From positions 62,001 through 126,000 of the forward strand of contig JAFZSL010000045.1 in assembly GCA_017619375.1 (NCBI GenBank): a stretch of 64,000 bases of DNA. Direction: 5' to 3'. A program made the translations under genes and the position numbers. Below the pieces are notes generated by a model. That model had not been told where the DNA came from and searched no databases. It saw only the letters and a program-made list of their open reading frames with translations. Each line of letters opens with the position of its first letter. Within the stretch, counting starts at the first letter, position 1. Below are positions 18,444 through 27,100 of the stretch, in pieces. Source of the stretch: Prevotella sp. (GTDB lineage Bacteria; Bacteroidota; Bacteroidia; Bacteroidales; Bacteroidaceae).

Positions 18444-21400
18444 TCATTTGATCAAGATTTTATGATAAGTGCCATCGGCCAGTCTCATCACATAGATGCC
18501 GGGGGGTAATGTGCTTGCAGGGCCTGACATGTGTGTGCCGCTGAGGGTGTAGCATCCTTTCACATTCGTCGTGTTGGTTGACATATGGCTTTCGGGAAGC
18601 ATGATACCATCAGCCGTCTCTTCCATGGTCAAGACGACAGGAATTTGCATGCTGCCTTCGATGTTGGCATTGAAGGGCATGGTCTCCTTGATGGCATGGG
18701 TCGTTCCGTCGTAGTTGTCTATGGCTATGAAACTCAATGGCTCGCCACCTTCGCCATAGAGGGTGACGAAGGCATGGTCGCCCACCCATTTGCCGGCACC
18801 ACGACATTCGTGGGTTGAGAAGGCAAGGATGGTGAAGCGGTCGGCTTCCACCGGCATCCCGTCCTTCAGCAAGACAGCCACCACGCCCATAACATCGGGG
18901 TGTGCGGTCTTGTCGATGCCGAAGCGTTGTGAAAGAAGGCCACGGTGTTTGCCCTTGTTGATGTTCAAATGTAGGGAGGGACTGGCGAATCTCAGGATTT
19001 TCGCCCTGCTGGTGTTGAGTATGTAGCCCTTGCCTGTTTCAAGAGAGATCAGGGAACCTTTCCATGTACCATCGCTGAAAAGGGCGAAGCCGTCTTGCCC
19101 GATGATTTGGTCTCCCTCGTCAGCAGGATAATCTGCCAATGCAGAGGAGAGGGGTTGTGTGCCGTTGACAGGATAACCTATCCAGTTCCATCCCGGCCGC
19201 AAGGCGATGGGCATGTCGGGGCGGCAAGGCGTCTCTTCACTACTGAAAAAGTCGGGCTCTTCCATCAGTACTTTATAGAGGTTGCCGGCCTCCATCGTCT
19301 TGAGCGAGCCAGTCATGCCGAAGACGTCGTCCTTGTATGCTTCCTTCATCCAACCTGTTATCCTGATGGCGTGACCCGATAGTTGCGTGACGGCTACGGA
19401 GGAGGAAAGATTGTGCGACACCCAGTTCCACCCTGAGGCGAGGTTAAGGGTGAACATTTGGTCGTTGACCATGAGGTTCTGGTCTTCTCCCACTATCGTG
19501 TCGCAGGAGAGCAGGGTGTTGGTATGCTCAATGGTGGGCTTGGACATGCGATAGAAGAAATGGCCTCCGTCTGGATAGCGCCCCATGCTTTGGTCGCCAT
19601 CGTGGGTGTAATAGGTCATCCCGTCGACAAAACCCTTCATTGCCGGATGGACGTTGAAATAATCCGCATTGCGGGCTACGAAATCTTCGCTGCTGCTTGC
19701 CAAAACCATGTTGCCGTCGGTGTTGGAGAGCTTGAAGTTCGTATGGATTTGGGAAAGGCTTTCCAACTTGTCGGCCCATACCAGCAGGTGGCCTCTTGCG
19801 GGGATGATGGTGTTCACAACGCCGTTGCTCTCAGGAATTTGGTATTTTTGTGGCTCGTCGAGGTCGTCGCTTAGGTAAAGGCCGGCCACGTCGAGGTCGC
19901 TGTCGGTGTTGTTGTATAGTTCTATCCAGTCGTTCTTCTTCATCCAGTCGTTGATAAACACGCTGTTGCCGGCGCTCACTTCGTTCACTTTGATGGGAAC
20001 AGCGATGTCTGCCAGCAATTCCTCGTCGGTGGAGGACTCTTCATAGGTGGCCACGAGGGTGAGCGCCCCTTGGCCGGAAATGTCGTATTCCTGGTTCGTG
20101 TCCAACAAGTGGCCTGCCTCGTCATACCAACCCTTGAAAACATAGCCTTCGGGGGCGGAGGCCTTGATGATGGCGGGGGCGAACAGGGTGCCGTCGAAAT
20201 GGTTGGTTGGAACGGAGAGGCCGTTGAGTTGAAGCTTGCCGGAAGGGATGTTGGTAGAAAGTTTTACCTCTTGCCCCGGGGTGGTGATTCGGACGTTGCT
20301 CCATTGGGCAAGAGCTTCCATCATCTTGGTGCGGCGTGTAGCAGTGAGGGCGGCTTTGACGTAGCCGGCCGTGGGGTCGGTGGAAAGTCCTTCCCAGGCG
20401 AGTGCGGGGTTCATTTCATCGGACATGCGGTCGATGATTTCGGCACATCTTGCGGGTTCGAACACGCTGCCGGCAACGAGGCAATAGGTGTCGATGAATT
20501 GCTTGCGGAAGCTGTCGTTCTCAAGCATGTTCAAGAATATGGACACCAAAGGACATCCGCTGCTGTTGGTGATATGGGTGAATGCGTAGGTGTCGTAGCG
20601 CAGGGCTTGGTCGATGTCGAAGAGCACAATGTGGAATTTGCCGTCGTCGCCCTTGAAAGCTTTGCAGTTGTTGCTTGGCCAGTCGTCGCCTCCAAGGAAT
20701 ATCTGGGTGGCCATGTAGTTGATGAACTCGTCGATGTCCACCATGTTGCATATTTGCTCGTAAGTATCGGCGTCGCTCGCGGATGCGGAGAGTGTCCGCC
20801 ATTGGTTGAATGCATCGGCATTGCCCACTTTCACATCGATGCCGCCGCCAAGTTCCATTTGGTCCATCAAGTCTGTGTCTATTCCGTAGTTGGCGTAGGC
20901 GAAATGCTTGTTGCTCGGTTCGCGCAGGTTGAGCATCCCTTGGTATCTCCCGTTGATGAAACTGTGTACAGGCATATAGTCTTGGCAGTCGAGATGGAAC
21001 CCGCTGCTGATGATGATGTGCTGCAGCGATGCGTCTTTGATGCGGCACATGAGGTCGTTGCCGCCATTGCGCATCTGGAGGGCCTTGTGTTTCAGGTAGG
21101 GCTTGTTGTCGAAGAAAGGATGATTGACATAGTTGAGACCTTCGTATTCTTTCTTTGCGATGAGTTTGAAATTGAAGGGATACCATGACCTGCTCCATCC
21201 CCCGAATCTGGACAAGGACATCTCTTGCTCGTGATGGGTTTGGTTGTCGGGAGTGATGTAACTGAGATGGGCGGGGCGCTCCCAGTCCATGTTCCAATTG
21301 CAGTTGAAACCGATGCCGCTGCCCGAGACTCCATTGGTGCCTGTGACGAAAACTCCCATCTCGTCGTCGAAGAAATTGACGGGGTCGGAGGCGATGGAGA

Positions 21401-24143
21401 TGATGGGCAGCATGTACTCCTTGTCTTTGTAGATGTAGGAACAGGTCTTCACAGGACTGGGTAGCATGCCGCTTCTGAAGAGCCGTAGACGCAAGATGGT
21501 GGTTTCGCTGATGTGGAAGATGCCGTCCACACTGATGTCGCCGTGTTGCTCGGTAGGTGTCGACCCGTCGGTGGTGTAATGGAGCGTGGCGCCGCTGGGG
21601 ATGTCCACCTCCACGGTAAGATCGCTGGTGAAGAGTTGTGATTCCTCATTCACTACGGGGATGCTGAGACGGAGGGCGGATACGGCATCAAGTTTCTCCT
21701 TGCTTCCGGCATTGCTGGCACCGGGTGTGGGGTAGGCGGTGACCATCCATTTCCCCGTACCGTCTGTTGTGCGAGCATAAGAGGTGCGGCTGATAGCGGT
21801 GGGGTAGGCTTGGCTTGCGATGAGGGTGCCGTCGGACTGGCTCAGGTAAATGGTGCCGCCATCCATATCGAGTTTGAAGTCCACCTGGCCGTCGTAGGTG
21901 TCGCGGTGGTCAAACCATACCAAACCGAACCCCTTGGGGGGAACGGCTCCGCTCTTTGAGGTCAGTCGGCATTTCAATAGGTTGTCGGGGTCGTCGCTGA
22001 CATACAGGTTGCGCAGGGTGACACCTTTGTTTGTGGGGTTATAGAGTTCGATGTAGCCTCCATAGTTGGATGAAGGGTCAACAAACATGTCGATGTTTGA
22101 AACCTGTATCTCGTTGATGAGCAAATCCTTGGCATTGGCAGTGCCGTTTTCCACGGTGATGTTGACGGTGCTTGCCACATGGTTTTTCGAACCATTGGCG
22201 ATGGCAGTGACCTGGGCGGTGCCTTCTCCTTTGGCGACGAGTAGGCCGGTGGCATCTACTTCCACTACGTTGGTGTTTGAAGACTGCCAAGTGAGTGTGG
22301 GGTCTGAGGCTGTGGCGGGGGTGACCTTGCCTTCCAACTGCCGTCTTTCATGAACCACCATGTTGAGTGATTGGGTGTCGAGTTGTACACCGTCTGCATA
22401 TGTCAGGCCTTCCTTGCCGAGATAGAAGAGTTGGAAATTGTCCCAGCAAGCCCAGTCATATTTGTAACCGAGCGACTTCTTCACACCGATGGTCAATGTG
22501 CCATTGGTGACGGGGACGAGAAGCTCCACAGGGTATTCACCGTCGGAGAATGCCCCGGAAGCTCCCCTTTGCGTATCGGGCACCCATCCGAATTCGGTGG
22601 GGTAGTCATCAGGATGGGTGGCCGTGTCGTGGGCGTAGTCGAAGGGTGACGGAAGGCCTGCGGACACCTTGTTGGCATACAGTTCGGCCAAATGCTTCTC
22701 CAAACCGAGCTTCCTGCTGATGACGGCATAGGGGATGGTGTACATCGCGTACATATTGTTGGCATCGTTCTCCTCCCATCCGCCGCCATAATACGACTTG
22801 TGTTGTTCGTCGTGATAGTCGCCGTAGCGGTAGAAACCTTGTGCCTGAAGGCGGTACCACCCGTCGGGGAGGTTGTTGATGGTCTGGTATACGTCAAAAG
22901 TGGTGTTGTATTTCTCCGCATTAAGGTTGGAGGAGGATCCTCCGATGACGGGACTGCCTTTCCAACCGTTGGAGCTGTTGAACTGAGGGTTGGTGATGCG
23001 TGAAGTCATGTCGTAGGGATTGTCCGGACTGGCATTGTCGTAATTCTCTCCGCCGTCTTCTATCTGATAGTCGTCGTTGTTGTAGGCTTGAAGCAGTGTG
23101 AGTTCGATGTTGTCCCATATTGTCCAGTCGCAACCATCCTTGTGGTTCTTTCGCACTCCTATGGTGAGTTGGTGGTTGTTGACGGTCACTGTCAGTTCGT
23201 TGTCCGTATAGAGACCGGCGGAGAAGGCATAGGCAGCCTCTGCCATGGAGAAAGGCAGACCGGAACTGGAACCACTGAGCCCCATGTCGGCCATGTTGTC
23301 ATATTCGCTGGCTATGCTTTGGAGGGGAGTGGAAGCGTCGTTGGCGTAGAGTTCGGCACGAAGTTGCTCGAAGCCATTGTTGTGCGCCTGCAAAGCTATG
23401 CGGTTCGTGTTGTCCCTGGTGTTGTTGTAACGGTAGAAACCTTGTGCCTTGAGTTGGTATCTGCCATTGGGTATGTTTTCCAATTGCTGATGGATGTCAA
23501 AATTGGCGTTCCACACTTCTGCGCAGAAATTGCCTGTCTCGTTGTTGCCTTCAACGCCTCCGATGGCAAAGGAACTACCTTCCCATTCACCCATGTTGTA
23601 ATTGCGGTCAAAGCGGGCGTCGGCGATGAGGAACGTGGCGTCGACAGGGTGCGCGGCGGAGGCTGTGAGCAATTGACGAAGCAGCTGCGCATGGGTGAGG
23701 AATTGCCATTGCGCCTCGTTGCTTGAAACATCTGGTAGGTTGGTTTCGACGATGTCGCTTTGGTCGAATCCAATACAGCCACCGTATGGGTTGAGGATGA
23801 CATGGCAGCCTGTCTGTCCGTCGAGAATGGTCCATGCCATCTTGTAGGAGTCGAGGAACAGACCTTCATTGGTGAGACATAGGCAGCCATCTCCGTTTTT
23901 ATCAAACCCCGTATGGATATAATAGGTGTTTTCGCCGGCCTTTTCCAAGGTCAAAGGGAGGGCATGGTTGGCTAATACGGCTTGGGTGCCCCAGTTGCCT
24001 CCTGCCATGAGGAAGCGACCGGAGGCCTTGTTGAGAAGGTAATAGGTTCCTTCTTCCAAGCTGGATTGGGCTGCCATGTCAAGACAACAGCAAGTGAAGA
24101 GGAAAAGGATGCCCAAGATATGGGAGGACAAACGGCTAGCCAT
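18444..24143 (-). CDS. Giant secreted CotH-kinase protein with lamin-tail and binding domains
   Basis: A 1899-residue exported protein. Order: signal peptide (to about 25); a ricin-like region; two related binding modules (about 165-360 and 380-580, each with QGFYRY and a WDN motif before its end); a bacterial Ig-like domain (590-665); lamin-tail domain 1 (LLINEIQVSN, about 670-810); a chitobiase-like C-terminal module (YTTDGSTPT, near 860); the CotH domain (about 905-1265) with LGGDDWPSNNCKAFK and VLFDIDQALRYD as candidate catalytic and metal sites; lamin-tail domain 2 (about 1380-1550); two GWNW modules; and a T9SS-like tail ending in GIYVMRLADGTYHKILIK. CotH proteins are atypical secreted kinases. 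It starts 6 bp after the helicase gene. Substrate and ligand are unknown. Confidence 0.88.
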   Translation of the reverse strand: MASRLSSHILGILFLFTCCCLDMAAQSSLEEGTYYLLNKASGRFLMAGGNWGTQAVLANHALPLTLEKAGENTYYIHTGFDKNGDGCLCLTNEGLFLDSYKMAWTILDGQTGCHVILNPYGGCIGFDQSDIVETNLPDVSSNEAQWQFLTHAQLLRQLLTASAAHPVDATFLIADARFDRNYNMGEWEGSSFAIGGVEGNNETGNFCAEVWNANFDIHQQLENIPNGRYQLKAQGFYRYNNTRDNTNRIALQAHNNGFEQLRAELYANDASTPLQSIASEYDNMADMGLSGSSSGLPFSMAEAAYAFSAGLYTDNELTVTVNNHQLTIGVRKNHKDGCDWTIWDNIELTLLQAYNNDDYQIEDGGENYDNASPDNPYDMTSRITNPQFNSSNGWKGSPVIGGSSSNLNAEKYNTTFDVYQTINNLPDGWYRLQAQGFYRYGDYHDEQHKSYYGGGWEENDANNMYAMYTIPYAVISRKLGLEKHLAELYANKVSAGLPSPFDYAHDTATHPDDYPTEFGWVPDTQRGASGAFSDGEYPVELLVPVTNGTLTIGVKKSLGYKYDWACWDNFQLFYLGKEGLTYADGVQLDTQSLNMVVHERRQLEGKVTPATASDPTLTWQSSNTNVVEVDATGLLVAKGEGTAQVTAIANGSKNHVASTVNITVENGTANAKDLLINEIQVSNIDMFVDPSSNYGGYIELYNPTNKGVTLRNLYVSDDPDNLLKCRLTSKSGAVPPKGFGLVWFDHRDTYDGQVDFKLDMDGGTIYLSQSDGTLIASQAYPTAISRTSYARTTDGTGKWMVTAYPTPGASNAGSKEKLDAVSALRLSIPVVNEESQLFTSDLTVEVDIPSGATLHYTTDGSTPTEQHGDISVDGIFHISETTILRLRLFRSGMLPSPVKTCSYIYKDKEYMLPIISIASDPVNFFDDEMGVFVTGTNGVSGSGIGFNCNWNMDWERPAHLSYITPDNQTHHEQEMSLSRFGGWSRSWYPFNFKLIAKKEYEGLNYVNHPFFDNKPYLKHKALQMRNGGNDLMCRIKDASLQHIIISSGFHLDCQDYMPVHSFINGRYQGMLNLREPSNKHFAYANYGIDTDLMDQMELGGGIDVKVGNADAFNQWRTLSASASDADTYEQICNMVDIDEFINYMATQIFLGGDDWPSNNCKAFKGDDGKFHIVLFDIDQALRYDTYAFTHITNSSGCPLVSIFLNMLENDSFRKQFIDTYCLVAGSVFEPARCAEIIDRMSDEMNPALAWEGLSTDPTAGYVKAALTATRRTKMMEALAQWSNVRITTPGQEVKLSTNIPSGKLQLNGLSVPTNHFDGTLFAPAIIKASAPEGYVFKGWYDEAGHLLDTNQEYDISGQGALTLVATYEESSTDEELLADIAVPIKVNEVSAGNSVFINDWMKKNDWIELYNNTDSDLDVAGLYLSDDLDEPQKYQIPESNGVVNTIIPARGHLLVWADKLESLSQIHTNFKLSNTDGNMVLASSSEDFVARNADYFNVHPAMKGFVDGMTYYTHDGDQSMGRYPDGGHFFYRMSKPTIEHTNTLLSCDTIVGEDQNLMVNDQMFTLNLASGWNWVSHNLSSSVAVTQLSGHAIRITGWMKEAYKDDVFGMTGSLKTMEAGNLYKVLMEEPDFFSSEETPCRPDMPIALRPGWNWIGYPVNGTQPLSSALADYPADEGDQIIGQDGFALFSDGTWKGSLISLETGKGYILNTSRAKILRFASPSLHLNINKGKHRGLLSQRFGIDKTAHPDVMGVVAVLLKDGMPVEADRFTILAFSTHECRGAGKWVGDHAFVTLYGEGGEPLSFIAIDNYDGTTHAIKETMPFNANIEGSMQIPVVLTMEETADGIMLPESHMSTNTTNVKGCYTLSGTHMSGPASTLPPGIYVMRLADGTYHKILIK

Positions 24144-24149
24144 AGGGCG

Positions 24150-27100
24150 TCAGTGGATGATGGGGTCTTTCAATATGATGTTGTCTCCTTCGCATCTCAC
24201 TTTGCCTTCACGCTCCAGATATTCAATGACGCGGCTGATGGCATCCTTGGTCTTGGGAGTGCGGCGGGCGAAACCGAGCAGACGGGAGATCTGGGAGAGG
24301 AGGTCGTCGACGCTGAGCGACATTTGCTGGCTCATGGCAAGGAGGACCGCGTTTTTCACTTCAATCAAAGGGATGTCATCGATGTCGCGACCGCTGGCTT
24401 GACGGTATTTGTCATATCCCTTGGCTGCTTCGGCATTGGCCCAGTAGGCAGCGTTGGTAGGGATCGACAAAGGATCTACATAAGCTTTAGAAAGACCTTT
24501 TTCCAGAATGTGTTGCAAGCGTTCGGTGTTGCGGGTTTGGCCGTAGATGTCCATGATGCGCTTGCGGAGATAACCGATGGTCACCGGCTGCTCTGTGGCG
24601 ATGATGTCTTTGATGTCCTGCTCAACTTGGCGGCGTGCCAAAGCCAGGACTTCTTGGGTCTTGTTGGTGTAACGTTGTGGAATGTCGGCCTTCTTATAGG
24701 GAATCTCCTTGTCGTTCTCCGGGGCTTCAAGTAGTTCGTTTTCATTGACAGTGAATCCCATGTTGCTTACGAAACCACTTTTGGGAATGGTGGTGGAACT
24801 TGGAGCGTTCGTCCCCTTGTTTGCCTCTGGAGCGTTTTTGCTCTTGATGGAGTCCAGAAGGTCGAGGATGCGGTCGGTCACTTTTTCAGGATTGAGGAAC
24901 CAGTCGATGGTCCACACACGCATCAAGTTCCATCCCAGACCTTGTAAGACACCTGGTTGGCAAATCTCGCGGTCGCGCTGGGTATGTGTATTGTAGTAGT
25001 TGTTGCCGTCGCAGATGATGCCAAGGATGTATTGGTCGGGGTGGTCGGGCGAGATGACGGCCAGGTCCACCTTGAAACGGGAGCGTCCGACGAAGGTGTC
25101 GACTTGGTAGCCATGCATGCGCAGCTCGTTGGCGATAGCATCGACAAGAGCAGTATCGGTCTCTGTTTGGACCTGTGTGGCGGACAATGGCATGCGACCG
25201 CTCTTCGCGAATTCCAAGAAGCGTTTCAGACCTTCCACGCCACGGGCACGACTGCGGTTCAAGTCGATTTGTTCGGGCTGGAGGGTGGAAAACACAACCA
25301 TCTCGTAGCGGGCACGGCTGACGGCCACATTGAGGCGTCGCTCGCCGCCCGTGTTGTTGAGCGGGCCGAAGTTCATCGATACACGTCCATTCTTGTCTGG
25401 GCCATAGCCCACGGAGAAGAGGATGACGTCACGCTCGTCGCCTTGGACGTTCTCCAGGTTTTTCACGAAAATGGGCTCTTCGCAGTCGTATGCGCGTTTC
25501 TCCAATAGTGGGTCCTTGCTCAACTCATCGACGAGGATGTCCTCGATGAGGTCTTGCTGAACTTTGCTGAAGGAAACAATTCCGATGCTTCTCTTGGACA
25601 AGTCGTTGTCTTTCAGCCGTCGGACTACTTCTGAGACGATGGCTTCTGCCTCGGAACGATTGCTGCGGGACTTGCCATAGTCATACGTACCTGACACGGG
25701 GACAAAGTTCACCTTGGAGGCACGGTCGTCGACAGAAGGGAAGGTGTAGAGCTTGCCGTCGTAGTATTGGGAGTTGCTGAAGGCGATGAGGCTCTCATGA
25801 CGACTACGATAGTGCCATGTGAGGTAATGATCGGGGAAAGAGAGAGTGATGCAGTCGTCGAGGATGCTCTCCATGTCGTCGTTCTCTGCCTCGCTTTCAT
25901 CCACAGCAGTGGTGGTGAAGAAACTTGTGGGGGGCATCTGCTTCGGGTCGCCCACCACGATGAGGGCTTTGCCGCGGGCGATGGCGCCGATGGCCTCGCT
26001 GGTGGGCATCTGTGAAGCCTCGTCGAACACCACGATGTCGAACTTCTCCTGGTCGAGGTCGATGAACTGTGCCACGGAAATCGGACTCATCAGCATGCAG
26101 GGGCATAGCTTGGGAAGCAAGGTGGGGATTTGGTCGATGATGTGGCGGATGGTGGCGCCACGGCCGCCGGAGGCGATGAAACGCTTGAGAATGCCTATCT
26201 CACTGCTGCTGGCGGCCTCGATGGTGAGCGAGGGGATGCGGGAGGCTAACTTGCAGTAAAGGGCTTTCTTGGTGAGGTCTTGGAACTGCTTGGCCATGTT
26301 GCGGTAACGGGCGATGGCTTCCTCGAAGATGATGCCGTTGAAAATCTGCAGGTCGGCATTGTGATCAATGAAGTCCATCGACAATTTCTTGTAGAGACCG
26401 CGCAAAGTGGCCGCACAGGCCTCGTCGCTGCTGTGCCCGCTTTCTATGTATTCTATGGTTGGCGCCAGGCCTTGGTCTTGCATTTGGCGGCGGCGGATGC
26501 ACCATTGGGCCCAGTCTCTCGACTTGTTCATCCCTACCAACCATTGAGGGGTGCGGAGGATGACGTCGTCGATGGTGATGCGTGGGTCGATGGTGCAGTA
26601 ATCGTGGGCAGCGGACATCAAGTCGTTCATCTGACGGATGGCTGTCAGGTCGAGGCTTTGGGTGGCATTGGCGTTGACAGGAGGAACGTAGGCTGCTGGC
26701 ATGGATGTTTCGCCGAGCATGGCAAGGATGGCAGGAGCTTGGCGCAGGCTTTCCTCCATCATGTCCCACTGCTCTTGCTCAGGGGTGCCTATGGCACCGA
26801 ACACCTTGGCACTCTGCTGACGAAGGCTGGAGAGTTTCTCTTGTTGCACCTTGTGCTTGTCGAGAAGGGCAAGCAATGGCTCGATGTCGTCGGAAGAGAC
26901 GTTGGGACGATAACCACGGAGACTTTTCACCACTTTCTTCTTGGCGAAATAGCGGGGGAGGAACCACTTGTCACAAGCATTTGCCCATTCGCCCCTTAGA
27001 TGGATGACGTCAAGAGAGAGAACCTCTTTGGCATAGTCCTTGGTAATGGTGGCACGCACCTCCTTCAGCGTCTTTCCATCTGCGATGTGTTGCTGCCAGA

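Noticed and set aside
20070-21188. A 372-codon plus-strand open frame opposite the CotH gene
   Set aside because: The CotH frame carries recognisable domains along this stretch; the opposite frame has low-complexity Val/Gly-rich content and no promoter.
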